A stretch of 64,000 bases of DNA from Hanleya hanleyi (Eukaryota > Mollusca > Polyplacophora > Lepidopleurida > Hanleyidae). The stretch's first letter is position 1; each line of letters begins with the position of its first letter. Below, piece by piece: positions 14,961 to 27,599 of the stretch. The translations under genes were made by a program, and so were the position numbers. The notes below the pieces were generated by a model. That model was not told the DNA's origin. It saw nothing but the letters and a program-made list of their open reading frames with translations, and searched no databases. The stretch lies in contig JAVTVY010016068.1 in NCBI GenBank assembly GCA_036873755.1, positions 1 to 64,000 of the forward strand, given 5' to 3'.

Positions 14961-17900
14961 TATCTAGAGCTTTTGACCAAAGCCGAAAGCTCGATTGTTT
15001 TCTTCAAGAGCCCAATAAATTGAACGAAGCATGTTTACATTGAAGATTCTGGGGAGAAAATCGATTCCAAGTCTACTATTATTGCATCCAAATATCTCGA
15101 ATATTAAATATATCACGAGAACAAATAAATATTATACGAGCTGCACATTGTGATTCTGTTAAATATAAAATATTCACATGCCATTTATCTTGATGGAAAT
15201 AGTGTTTGTAAAGGCATCAGATCAAGGAGAGCCGTCGCCCACGAACGATCTCCGCCCCAGGACGACCTGTTGCGACTAAAACCGCTAATATCCAGTTTTT
15301 GTACCGCCAAGTATTAAGAATAAGAATCTTGTATTTTGGACAAGAGATGAAGGCAAAGTTTCCAAACATTTTATATTGCTTCTTTCAGAGATTATCCGCA
15401 GTTCTCATATTGATCTCAACAGTATAGTGTTTATTCGTTCCCCTCTCATAAAATAAAAGCACAGCTAAAAAAGGAAAAAGTTTTCCCTTTACCAAGTTCA
15501 ATAGTCATCATACATTGGTGCTGTTAATAAAGGCAACATTTGCTTCTTCATGTCCTTATTCATCGGTGCCGATGAACTAATTATTCGAGAAAGCAAGATT
15601 TTTTGCACAGCATTATTTGCTTACAGGTTTTCAACCGGGCAGTAATATTTCTGTCCTGAAAACTAGTCGTTCGAGGTAAAAGGGACTCGGGGGTTCTTGA
15701 TGAGAAATTAACGGAATTGTTCGCGATCATAAATGTCATAAATATTACACGAGTAAAACATAATAGCTGAAAATCTGTACAATTGGGCCATTCCAATTAT
15801 AAAATGATCCCATGGAGTGTTTTGCTACAATAAACTCCCATAATTTTTGCAGTTTATGAATTGGTCCTCTAAAATTGTATCTATATACAGTAAAACATTT
15901 TATTTCAATCATTTGTCCTTGTCTTAAACACCCTCTCCCACGAAATTATTTTAGGTAATTACGAAGTACCCCCTCCTGAATTTTAAACCATCCATAGAGG
16001 GGTGTCGTTTTTTACGTTCATAAAGTTAGACCGCGGTTCGCAGTTCGCAGTTCATTATTCGAGATCAGCAAATTTCCTCAGATATGGAAATCTGTATTTT
16101 TTTTATTACGAGTACTTTGAACTCCAAACTCTGCATAGCAAGAGAGAACGTCATGCTCTATATCTTTGCATATTCATATCCCAAATCTGACGCCAGGGGG
16201 CGCTGCTAGGGGCGCTGTTATGAGTCGCTGAATGACTGGTCCCGAATAACGAACTTTATGAACGTCGTTTTTTTTCAATTAGAATGACCCATTGTTTATG
16301 TATAAAATCATTTTCATCTGTCTTTATGATAATTCGATCGAGTTAAATGACATAGTCTGCATAGTATATTTCTGTAAATGAATATTACCACAATGGGCTC
16401 GACACAGTATCAATATACTTATACTTATATTCTGACTGTTTATCTAAAAACATCACACGAACCAAAATTGATCCATGTGATGAGCTGCATCTCAGCCACG
16501 ATTTGATTTGAGATGTTCATGTGGACATCAAGAACTGCATGATCACACGGCTCTATGATCGTCATGTTTAGTAGTATTATATATCAAGAGTAATAAATTA
16601 ATGTAATAGCCCTATGATGGAAATGCGGTGCCCGCTAGATAAAAGAAATGGCAAAAACGAGGAAAAATTTGTAAAATGTAAATTCTTATTTAGAACATAA
16701 GTCTGTGAGAACCGACGTCGAGCAAGGGCTTCATTCTCCACCATGTCAACCACAGTCACAAACTGTAACCACAGGATTTGTACAGGGGGCAAGTCTCGGG
16801 GACTAGATGTCCCCCAGCAGAATCTATTGGCGAATGACTGTCACATGCAATTATTGGTAAGTTGTCAGACTGGAAATCTGTTCGATACCCTCAGGCTGTA
16901 ACACTAATGCTCCGTACGACCCCTTCAATCAGATTGGTCACATCATTGTAGGAAAACCCATTTATGGAACCATTCTATATCCCTCGACCACTTAAGGGAG
17001 GAAACAGCAGATTAGGAAGCGAGTGAAATCTGAAATAAGATAAATCGTGATTGTAACTCTACTCGCATGGAACTTATCGCTTTCCCAGATGATTAAATAT
17101 GCTACACTTCCGTCGTCCGCGGGAGAAATTTTCTCGATATTCAATCGCAACCATGCAATTTCATTACATAGCAATAGTTAGACTGCTTCTTGTGATCAAT
17201 ATTGCCTGCCGGCGTGCAAAATACAAGACTTTGAATATGTCGCTGAACATAAAACGAAACAAACGTCTGAGAAGATCTATCCAGCTCAAGAGATCCTCAA
17301 CACAATGTGCGTTATCCAGCGCCAAAAACACGTAGTAAATTGTACTACAACATATCAGGTTAGTTAGAACTTATATGCAATTAACTTACACATCTAATTG
17401 GTTACAACACATACAACAAATGAGGTCTATATACATATAAGCGTCATCCGCCTTACACTGAGTGGAGGCTTGCTGAGTCGTTTGAACAGCTGTTTATGTC
17501 CATTTCTTTCTGGGTTCTTATAAATGAAACTATCCATGCCCACTGAGACTATCTCCTGAAGAATAATCGGTTTCCAGCACCTTGTTATTGTCTGGAAATA
17601 TCCCCAATGACGGCGAGTTAACGTCATTATCGAACATGCGAACACATTAACGTCCCACGTGCTATCTAGTTATTTTGTAGCTCGTTTATTAAATCGTGAG
17701 CTATAAACACACGAACTGGCGCATAACGGAAGTATCAATTAAGATAAGTGCCCGAGGCTCTCACATTAGGCCATGTGAGAAACCCAACTTATGTCGTCGT
17801 AAATAATAATAAAATAAACCGTAGATCCAATATTTGATAGACAGCCGCAGTTAACCACCAACATCCATCAAGAGCGCATGAAGACGTTATTACTGAAATG

Positions 17901-18097
17901 CATACTTATATACAAAGTAATTATTAAAACATTTGTTTGTGTCTTCCAAGCATCTGTTGCTTTCAAAGCTTTCAAGCTGCCATCCACATTGAATCTCGCC
18001 TCTCTGTTTTGGAGACGAACAACAGATGAAACTACATCAAATATACCTCTACAAGACTAAAAGTCACTATGCTGTGATTTTTCTATTAAAAAGTAGA
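14961..18097. other. Gene-free interval
   Basis: About 3.1 kb of AT-rich DNA. The ORFs here are short, lack domain signals and show no coding bias. No RNA gene or array was recognised. Confidence 0.5.
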
Positions 18098-18536
18098 ACT
18101 GGTTAAGGTTAAAAGGAACTAAATCATCAGCCTATCTCCTGCCATGTTAAACAGCCTGAACTTTCTACTGCAAATTGACATACCTGAACTTTAGTGAGGA
18201 GTCACTTACCAATGTGAATAACCACCAAGCGTCTGTGATCCTCCACATCATATAGAAGCATAGCCATGACCAAATGATTCTTGACAACTTCCAACATGTA
18301 CATGGGCGCCGCCATTTTGTTAACAAATCAGTCTGGCCTGCAGTCAAAACTACTTCCTGGGGCAAACTTTCTCCAGCCCAGAGACCAGACATCTGGTTTC
18401 CATAAAATTTTCGGCATTAATTAAGGACAATCTCACCTTGAAATACCTACCAACACCAAGTCTGAATTTCCACCAATCAGCAAGCCACAGTCCACTTCAT
18501 CGGGGATATTTAGTTCCTTTTTACCTTAACTGGTTA
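18098..18536. mobile_element. MITE with about 26-bp terminal inverted repeats
   Basis: The left end (18098-18124) contains GGTTAAGGTTAAAAGGAACT and the right end (18508-18536) holds its inverted complement AGTTCCTTTTTACCTTAAC. The interior is noncoding. The superfamily cannot be named from these ends. Confidence 0.6.
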
Positions 18537-19074
18537 ATAGCTAACTGGGATAAATATTCATCAGCGAATGAATATCCAGAAAAACTAACCTGTAATGCCC
18601 GAGGTCGTACGGCTTAAATTTCCCGCCAAAACAATAAACCTTCATATATATGTCGAATGGCATGTACAGAGGGCGGGCCACTAGCATAATCCTACCATAT
18701 ACAGGTAATAAATGCAAGCGATATTCAAGAGGTGAGAAGAATTGATGACGTCTGGCGGCTAAAATCAATCATATGACTACAAGAAAGCTTCCCTCGACAC
18801 CTCACATTCAGACCCGAGAATACGGTGGATTATCGGACGTATCCTTAGTATCTCAGCCGCGCTTTTATTGCGGATGTCCAATCGGTAACCGCCGGACTTG
18901 GTTCTACGACACTACTTTGAAAGATAATTTTTTTGACAGTAGAAACTGGCTTTCGCGTATTGTGTATTGTGTGCAATTCGACAGAAATGTCTGCGCTAAT
19001 AATCTCATTCTAAAACATAATTCGATTGGTGAGATCAGGTCCCTCTGGCATATTACTGTCCAGGCAGGAAAAGT

Positions 19075-19774
19075 TTACGATATCGAAATTGTAATCACTC
19101 TTTTGTCATAAAGTCGACGCGGGAGAAGGCCCGCTTCATTTTTATAGAGATAAAGGTCTAAATAAGATGTGACACTAGGACCATCTGTAGTTTCATTCAA
19201 TTCAAGCGAAGGTGGATATGTATCCTTCACTGCGTCATTCATATAGTGATTATCCACAGCAAGAATGTCGTCTACATAGTGTTTGGTGGATGAGAAAGAT
19301 TGGGCTTTGAAATGATTTGTTTTTGACAGCATCTGGATATAGTCGTATTCATAATAGACCAGATATATATCAGCCAAAAGGAGTACACAATTATCACCCA
19401 TTGGACTAAATGTATGCTGTTGATATATTGTATTGTCAAATTTCACATAGATATTATTAATATGTATGTAGTATAGCTAAAGAATGCTTTATGGCTTCTG
19501 ACGTTAATATAGTTTTCTTGAACACCGATACTATTAATGAACTAAGACGGACAATGAGGTCCTGTTGAGGGATTGTAGTATAGAGAGTCCAGTGCAGTTT
19601 CGGCATATCGGTATGAGTGGGTGGAAGACAAATACCTCTTTCCTTGAGAAACGTTTTGTGGTTGTTAAATAAATCTTCCAGAGTAAATGCTGTTTGGGAG
19701 TAAGTAGACCTGTTCGGCGATGGTGTGCTTATACTCAAGGCTATCGCCAAAATAACGGAACGTATATCTCTCAC
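19075..19774 (-). pseudogene. Reverse-transcriptase fragment (same family as 13140-14347)
   Basis: Two minus-strand pieces. 19774-19457 holds a pre-catalytic region (FLKERGICLPP ... PKLHWTLYTT). 19446-19075 holds the catalytic block: FSPMGDNCVLLLADIYLVYY and the active-site box HYVDDILAVDNH (Y-V-D-D), then YPPSLELNETTD and SYLDLYLYKNEAG. The intervening part of the domain is deleted. It is most like the reverse transcriptases of molluscan Penelope-like or related retroelements. The gene is dead because of deletion and frame changes. Confidence 0.75.
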
Positions 19775-21390
19775 TTCCTGTGAGTTCTAGGCCTTCACAG
19801 AGCTACACAGGCCATCAGAAATGTACAGGTTTGGATTCTTCGTCTATTGAATTGAATCTAGCAAACACAGGCTAAAAATGTAATGGTTTTTATTTTTCAA
19901 GGCAGCCGGGAACATGATTCGACTCCAAATACAAATCTTGAATCCAGATACAAAACTTATCGAGCGATCACCTCTTCCAGAGAGAATTAGAATAAATTAG
20001 AATATATCTATGTTGGCTAAACTGAAAACATTGTATAGCGAATGTTTCACGTTAAAGGAGAACGCTCATGTTTTCCTAGCATATTCTATGCTAAAATGAA
20101 AACGTCAATTGGTTCGCTTTGATAACCAGATTCAAAATCAATTATCCCAAGTAATCAGAACGTGAATCGAAAAAAGATATTAGTTAAAGGTCAAACACAG
20201 TATCTAACTTCCACCTGCTGTTTCTTACACAAGACGTTTGCTTACTGTTCCAAGATTCCTTGGGATGAGATTTTCGACACTTTATCAGTTTTTGCTCAAT
20301 TAAATTGCCGTAAAGAAACTGTCAAAAACGAGTTATTTATTTTCTAAAATCTATTCATTCAAAGAATGGAAATTTACCGAAAAGTGTGATTTTTTGTTCG
20401 CTACAGCTGAACTATTCAAACTTGAATGAAGCGGTTTGTGAAAATCTAGCCTTCAAATATCCTTGCTAATAACTTCCAAACTATTTATCAGAAATATTTG
20501 AACTTTCAGATATCTAGAATATACTTCTCAAATAAAATTGGCGGCATCATTTTGATTCATTTCATACTGGAAATAATTTTATGACAGCTCAATGTTTATT
20601 ATTTCGAAAATATCCGAAATGCTCGACCCCTTCACCTAAACGTATGGATCTTAGAAAAAAGTGAGACATCTTTATTCAGTTCTACATCTTCACTTCATTT
20701 TGTCCAAGTGGCATTTCGCTCAGTAGCACATAAGTTTTTGGAAGACCAATCTTAAAGTTATGGTAGAAGAATTCACGGAGAAAACAAGCACGAACTACCG
20801 AGGGGCGATTTCTTTCAAATCCTGACCGGTAGTTTCATCAGCAAAGTTAATCTTATAACCCAACTTTCTTAATTTTCAGTATTATTTGGAAAAAGTTTGA
20901 AGAAAATTAATTACTTGACAAACGGATATGTGAAATAATTACTTGACCAACGGTTATGTGTGGCTCATCTACAGTGTTTATCGACTAATCCAGTCTTTAG
21001 GTGGGCATCTAAAGTCAATTCGTTTTAAAGAGATGCTAATTTGTTTTCATATTATGAGGAAAAAAACATTTTCGAATTTTGGAAGCCTGTTACGCCCCCT
21101 GGAACCTTAAGGTAAATCACGTTATATTGAACCTCAACATTATCAACTGCATCTGTGGAAATGTAGCATTCTTCAGAAGCAGTCAACTACTCATATCTTC
21201 TTGATATATATTTCCATATTAATTAGCTCTTTCTAGTTTAGTCACAAAAACTACTTGCGATGCAAAATTGATGTATATCTCATTTGGAATGTCAAACAAT
21301 TTTGAAGAAATCAATGTTAAGTTGAAGTGCCATCACCTTCAGCATGAAGAGTAGCTTACTCTACGTGGTTGCTTGGTTTGGACAAGGGAT
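19775..21390. other. Gene-free interval
   Basis: No supported ORF, RNA gene or repeat family was recognised. Confidence 0.45.
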
Positions 21391-21872
21391 TTAACCCTAC
21401 CAGGCCTGGGGGCCGAAAATACCCCCCCCCCCCATTACCAAACTTTCTGTGCCATCTCTAGACAAAAAATTGAGAGCCGACACTCCGTGACTTCATGGTT
21501 TTTCATATTGGGGTCATTTTGAGCCTATTTGCATACCCCCCCCCCCCACCCCGAGTACAGGATCATGGGTAAATTCAAAATGGCTTTTCCGCGATGGAAA
21601 GTCGACCAAAACTATTTTATTTCACATCACAATAATATTTACTAATTTATCACGCAGGAGAAATTGGAAAAAATAAAAATTCGAACGTCATCAAAGCGGT
21701 CATCTTGGATTTTTTACATTTTCTGGTAGAGCGTGACCCAATCGTATAGTGTGGTAAGTTTCAGCTCCCTAGCTCAAGGGGCAAGAAAATAATTAGGGGG
21801 GGGGGGGCAAATTGGCCCCTCCCCAGGCCTGGACATGTCCCAAAAAGCCCAAGCCAGATTAGATAGGGTTAA
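21391..21872. mobile_element. piggyBac-type MITE, copy 1
   Basis: TTAA at both ends (21391-21394 and 21869-21872) flanks inverted termini starting CCCTA and containing GGCCTGGG/CCCAAGCC. TTAA duplications with CCC-starting ends are the piggyBac signature. The interior is noncoding and has C/G homopolymers. A second copy is at 55118-55700. Confidence 0.7.
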
Positions 21873-22689
21873 GATCGAAAAAATACATAAATCATCAGAT
21901 GAACATAGCTCAAATAGATTCACATTGATAAATTGTTCCTCATCCTCAATGAGAATATCCCGTTTTTGTTTCATCGATCATTCAAAATATAAAAAAAAAG
22001 AATAACGATCTATTACACTTAGAAACAAGTTAATTGTACGTCCTTACGTTGAGGCCGTCTCGGGGGGATGCTCATTGAACCATTGCTGTTAAACTGAAAG
22101 AATGCGATATACTTGAAGATGCATTGACTCGTACGTACAAGTCTGGATGTTTAACTTTCTTTCGTTCTGTTTCAGAGCTCTGCAGCAATTTAACTGGCGA
22201 GAATTTAATGCTTTTCATGAGTTCGACCCGTCCACAACCCCCACCTCTCCCCTAGATAGGATATTCAGTATTCAGCATACTAAATAATTTCCGCGCCAGT
22301 AATCGTAAGACATTTTATGTTCGACAGCACTAAATCCAAACATCCTCTGATTGTGATGTTCATTTGAACACTTAGGAAATGAAAATCAATTGACGTTCAA
22401 ACGGACCTGGACGAGATATGTATTCATCATCTACGTGTTTCTTTGAAATATTGCTATACAGAATTGGGTACAGTTAACTATATCGATATTGTAATCGCCC
22501 TAATTTTGTACAGTAAGTGTGAGTGTGAGTTCGGCAAAATTATGAAGCCATCTAGAAACAGTCAATGCTCGTCACTGAAGTTAACGTGATTACACTGGGG
22601 GCGAGGAGACCATCTCAGAAGCAAAAACTGTTCTTTTATTTGCTTCCAATATGTATTTAAAAAGAAAAGAAATACATAAATCTGGACAG

Positions 22690-23340
22690 GAATATAAGGA
22701 TTATTTCTGGATAGCATTTCGGGATAGCTTTATTCCATAAATACATGCATGCGGCTAATTACAATCGTGTGATCCGTCATTCATATATATTCAGCCAATT
22801 CAAAAAGAAAGAACGGCTAGTTCCCTGCTGCAAGAGAGAAGCGGTCAACAGTTTTCAATCATGCCGGCAAGACATCATGATGTCTACATATATACATATC
22901 CCGCGTGGTAGCATTTGCTAGATCTGTGGAGATTGTGACGATTTCAATCAACGCCACAGAACAGTAGTACCGAAACTAATGTCCAACGAGGCTAAACCAT
23001 TGAATGTCTTTTTTCAAAGTTTCTCAACTCATGTGATAAATATCTGACGCATCTCTGGCGTTACGTTTAATAATTGTGTATAATTCCGCTTAACCCGGAA
23101 TTTCGACCGATTGAACATCCCTTGTTCTATAATTTTCAAGATGTTCAAGTGAACAAACCACAATCAAAGTGTGGCAATCAAAAGCGTACCTGAGATACAA
23201 CACGTTAGATTCTTGGAATGTGCTTTAGAATATGTTAATCGAAAGGCCATACTGTGAAGTCATGTGGCTCTGTCAGTATGTCGGCACCTTTTCCCACTTC
23301 TCTTATATGTGTTGTACATCATACTCTTGAAAACTACTCG
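22690..23340. pseudogene. Scrambled fragments of the reverse-transcriptase element
   Basis: Contains a minus-oriented piece of the 3' tail (about 22740-22890) next to a plus-oriented coding relic (RVVAFARS at about 22908). It is followed by a segment (23150-23340) shared with the direct repeats at 35371-36212. It is heavily rearranged. Confidence 0.5.
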
Positions 23341-23898
23341 AACAATTCATTTCGATAAAGAATACTGATTAGTGTTTTATTTTTAAACGTCATGGTGTCT
23401 TGCTGTCATCATTGAAAACTGTTGACCGCTTATTTTCGTTTCATACATTGCGACAGCTGAATACTGAGTGCCGAATCTGACTCCCAAAATTAGTCCTTTG
23501 CCTCTGACGTTCATGGAGTTGCAGTTTTGATGAATACTAATTTTCAATATGAAACTTTAACATAGAAATTTCTTGGCTCTCGAAATTCAAACAGCAGGTA
23601 AACGACATTTACAAAGAAAGAGTTATACCCCCGAGGTAATTATCACGTGCGCGAGCCAGTTGCTCTCGTGTTACCAGCTGTAAGCAGCTATCCAAAACTC
23701 GGTCATAGTTTGGTTAGCATAACAGCGATTCGCATTCATCTAACATGCCACCAGCCAGAAGACAAAGGGACAATGAACCCTCAGAAGTTTCCTTGGTTCT
23801 ATCGAACTAGGACAATAGGGAGATCGCGTGCCCTTTCTATACTACTCATCGCGCACTACTCATCGCGCATGCGCAGTCGACCTATTCTACTGTAGGGT
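23341..23898. other. Gene-free interval
   Basis: The ORF at 23647-23895 has no recognisable domain and no homologue in the window; I do not support it as a gene. Confidence 0.4.
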
Positions 23899-24196
23899 GC
23901 AAGCCTGGCCCATGGAATTTCAGGTAGTGAAAACCCCAGGTCTCTCGCCCCACCCTAACCCGCGCCACACCTATGCGACCCGCTGTGCAGTGAGTAAAGC
24001 GGAGTAGGAGGAGGGGGAGTAGAAGGAGTCGGACACGCGACGGATTATTCTTGCAAGCCTGGCCCATGGAATCTCAGGTAGTGAAAACCCCAGGTCTCTC
24101 GCCCCACCCTATCCCGCGCCACACCTATGCGACCCGCTGTGCAGTGAGTAAAGCGGAGGAGGAGGAGTAGGAGGAGTCGGACACGCCGCGGATTAT
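23899..24196. repeat. Tandem duplication, period 154 bp
   Basis: Two nearly identical units begin GCAAGCCTGGCCCATGGAAT at 23899 and 24053. Each ends in a GGAG-rich stretch and GGATTAT. They differ by a few substitutions, so the duplication is recent. Confidence 0.85.
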
Positions 24197-24389
24197 ACTA
24201 GGTAGATAACAAAATACACCGCAAGATCGGATACGCTTGAATGTTTAATAAAACAATCGATAGTTTCGAGGAATGGGGATTGAGTACCATCTCATCTGCG
24301 TGGGCTGGAATTGTTGCAGAGCTAAACTATCGATACTTAAATATATATTTAAAGTATGGGTGGAACAACTTGGAACACCGAAAGACTCA

Positions 24390-24655
24390 CTAGATGATGG
24401 AGTAGAGATCTAATGCTGCCATTTTATAGTGCTGTCCCACTGAAATATCATGCCGTAGGCAGACATGACACACCACTCAGTCACATTATATTGACACGGA
24501 GCGAACCAGGTCTTGTTCTATCCTCTTAATGCTTAGCGTAAGCGAGGAAGCAAGAAGTTCCATTTTTCAAGTCTTTGGTATGACCTGGCCTGCCATTGAA
24601 CCCAAAACCTGCCGCTTACGCGACCGACGCTCTAACCATTAGGCTACCATGGAAC
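24390..24655 (-). mobile_element. tRNA-derived SINE
   Basis: On the minus strand a pol III box A (TAGCCTAATGG, 24636-24646) and box B (GGTTCAATGGC, 24592-24602) mark a tRNA-like head. A conserved body follows, with GGTCATACCAAAGACTT, AAGAGGATAGAACAAGAC and AGTGGGACAGCACTATAAA. This body is the type I associate with molluscan SINEs carrying a conserved central domain. The acceptor stem does not pair, so it is not a tRNA gene. Confidence 0.75.
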
Positions 24656-25870
24656 ACTTGTGGGAGACGGATAGTTGTGCATTCGAGTCAAGGCGTGTTT
24701 CCGTCATAACCTTGAAGCAATTGGAAGGTGCATTTCCAAAAAATGTGACAATAGGAAATTTGTTTGCAACGAAGTCTTGGGACGGGAATACCATGGCATT
24801 TTATGCCAATAAGTGACGTTCAAGATGGAATCACATAGCCGAGTCGAACCGTGAATGAATAATGCTAAATTTACATCAAGTAAAATTTTTATCAACAAGA
24901 ATACTGGATCGACAGCTGTGGCTGTCATCATGATCACCAAATCAAAATAAACACACAAAAAACCCTAGGAAAGCAACTTCATTTTTTTACCGAGACTATG
25001 TTCAGTTAGCCAACAGAGTTTCAGTTGACAGTTGAGTATACGTACACACGTACGCACACTAGATTAACCTGGTTCATATCTCAATACAACTCCAAAATTC
25101 AGATGGACCTAAACATTAGACAATGGGCATTTCCACTATAATTCAAGTCAATCCTTGGACAATGCCGTCTTGCCTCGATGACAGCGGGCGGTGCACCGAG
25201 ACGTGGCTGTTCGTTAATTGAGGCGCTTCGCTATCTCTTTCACCCACGAAATATTTTAATGGACGATTAAAAAAAACCCTGATGTTGCCAAATATATGAT
25301 GAATGTAAGCTTATTGGTCATTTCTTTCGAATGTTCGATCCATATTATCATATTTACACCAGTTATCAAGGGTTAAAATAATCCCCGCCATAGGTGAAAA
25401 AGATAGAGGCGACGTCACAATAACGAACCGAAGCTCACGCGGCAACCCACGTGCCAGTAAACCTGTCGCCACCATGGGGACGAGATAGCATTGCACAAAG
25501 ATTTGTGTGGAAAGGGCAGATTGAATTTTCTTTCTTTGTTCATTCCCGGCACCACGCGGAGACGTCTGTATTTTCCAAATCAGGTAGCCAATTAAACGCT
25601 TCAATGACAATCCAGTGTTCAATTCAATGTCAGCGTTTCACCTTTTCAATAGATTGCACACATCAATCGCTGTCAAACAGGAGCAACTTATAGTAAATGA
25701 TAACATTAATGTTAATCGGACATCTCCCCTCACTCTGTCAATGTTACAGCTTTAACTCAAACATTTGAATGGCAATTATCTAACTCCGGCTTGAGATTAT
25801 ATGTTCATGAGAAATAGCGGAGAATGCAAATTGTTATGACCGGCATGGTGATTTCCTTAAACGATGTGTT
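24656..25870. other. Gene-free interval
   Basis: No supported gene, RNA or repeat. ORFs at 24704-24958 and 25311-25622 lack any domain signal. Confidence 0.45.
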
Positions 25871-26395
25871 TTCGTACAAAAAAGTTCAAAGACCTAAAAT
25901 CACCCCCTGTGAAACTGTCCAGCTCACGACTGAGTTACACTGAACACGCCAAATATCTTGGTCATTTTATCTTCAGCGATCTCACTGGCAGTTAGATGTG
26001 TCTGTGTAATATAGAAAATTATACATTCGTGCCAACATTCTGGCTAGTTCTATATGTGTTCTCAAGATGTGAAGAAGCAGGTTTTCTCTTCATACTGTAC
26101 CAGCATTAATTGCAGCCATCTGTGATCGTTATACTCTGGAAAAGCTGCGTATCACATACAAAAACTCATTTCGTTGGCTAATGCATTGCTTACGTGATTG
26201 TAGTGCTAGTTTTATGTTTGAGATGAACTCTGTACCCAGCTTCAACGAGGTTATTCGACGCCAGATTCATTCTTTACGGAACAGACTTACGTCGTCAGGC
26301 AACATGTTGCTTACAACCTTGCGGCTTTCCAATTGTGTTGTTTTGGGTAAATACTCGAAACAATTAATTGGCAAGCAGTGTATTATTTTTTAAAT
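25870..26395 (+). pseudogene. LINE reverse-transcriptase C-terminal fragment
   Basis: Plus-strand coding relics occur in two frames: YTEHAKYLGHFIFSDL near 25925, then TLEKLRITYKNSFRWLMH and NSVPSFNEVIRRQIHSLRNR up to about 26285. This layout (YLGH ... RxxYxNxFR ... vpsF.evxRxxixSxxxRL.SSxN) is the region after the catalytic domain of jockey/CR1-like LINEs. Frame changes and missing 5' parts make it dead. Confidence 0.65.
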
Positions 26396-27261
26396 TAATT
26401 TCGTTAGCTTGAGTTATAATTCAGTTCAGTTGGTACAAGCTGAAAGGGATTTGAAGAGAAGGCCAGGGCAATAAAGTCTCCTTTCTGAAAGCATATTCTT
26501 CAGGTGTCAATTTCGGTGGGAATTCTGACTCAGCAATATATTAGGTGAGCTATAGCTCAGCTCAAATGGTACCAGCTGGAATGGTTATAAAAGAAGGCCA
26601 TGGGACTAATACAATCACATTTTGAGAAAGCAACTATTCCGACAGTTTGAGTCAGAATTTCTACAATCTAATTTTATTTATAGAGTTGGGTCTGAACATC
26701 GAAAGAAACCTCCAGCGCATGAATATGAGCTCCCTGCTTCAGACTCGGACAGCGATGACAAGATATTATACTTCCAGAAGAGGTTCGAGAAAACAAAAGG
26801 AAGATAGTTTAGAAGCCAGGCGAACCAGAAAAAAGGAAAGAGGCCAAGAAACAGAAGTTGCAACAGCAAATTCAGAAATCTGAGAATACCTTGAGGGAAA
26901 TGAAAAAACAGAAGTAACACTATGTCTGATACTCCGAGCAACCATAACCGTGAATATCAGGGGACTGCGACTAAGACGAGCGGAAGGACAAAGAATATGC
27001 CCCCCCCCCCTCCCAAGAACTAAAAAACTGTGACCGGAAGGACCTAAGATCTATGTCAGCCTTAAATGAGACATTTCCAATGACAATGACACCAGTGGTA
27101 TTAATGGTGACTTTTTGGACTCAATAGACAGTAGCCGTTCCGCCAAACGCCTAAAGAGTAAATCTGGAACTGAGGGTGGGTCTGACAAGGTCAGATTTCC
27201 CCATGACGTACGTGCATTCCATGCTGAAGTATGAATACGTGAAAATGGGTTTTCGGGATTT
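26396..27261. other. Left flank of the palindromic element, no gene seen
   Basis: The sequence includes a lysine/glutamate-rich frame (26622-26883) with no recognised domain and a C10 run near 27001. It is possibly an old retroelement ORF but not supportable. Confidence 0.4.
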
Positions 27262-27439
27262 AACGTTAGTAGTATAGAAAAGACGGAAAAGGTCGTATTC
27301 ACCTCTTTGCACTTAAACTTGAGGTGTTGGCGCTGGTGATTGGAAAGTGACCTCTGCCAGAGTTTGGCCGTCATCTTGAATTTGGTAAAAAAACTTTACC
27401 AATGTGGCAGCGGCTTATTCTCTTGAACTCTGATACAAG

Positions 27440-27560
27440 GTCACGTGACCTTTGTATTCCTCCGCGGTGATGCGGTCATGTCTGGCGGTGATGTGGTCTG
27501 CCTCCGCGGAGAAAAAGTAGTCCCCAGACTTCAAATACACTGCATGGTCCGATTGGGTCG
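27440..27560 (+). repeat. GC-rich subterminal inverted repeat segment
   Basis: Contains CCGCGGTGATGCGGTCATG and CTCCGCGGAGAAAAAGTAGTCC. The inverted copy is at about 39955-40060, and a related pair lies near each end of the 1.6-kb element (42360-42425 and 43550-43615). It is a subterminal signature of this element family, possibly an integrase-recognition or replication signal. Confidence 0.6.
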
Positions 27561-27599
27561 TCAGAGGTATCAATGTGAAGCATTCGTGAAGGGCCATCT

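Noticed and set aside
24590..24655. A tRNA gene
   Set aside because: Box A and box B are present but the acceptor stem does not pair and a SINE body follows directly. It is a tRNA-derived SINE.
26622..26883. Lysine/glutamate-rich small protein
   Set aside because: Two overlapping frames of similar length, no domain and no homologue in the window; composition alone is not enough.
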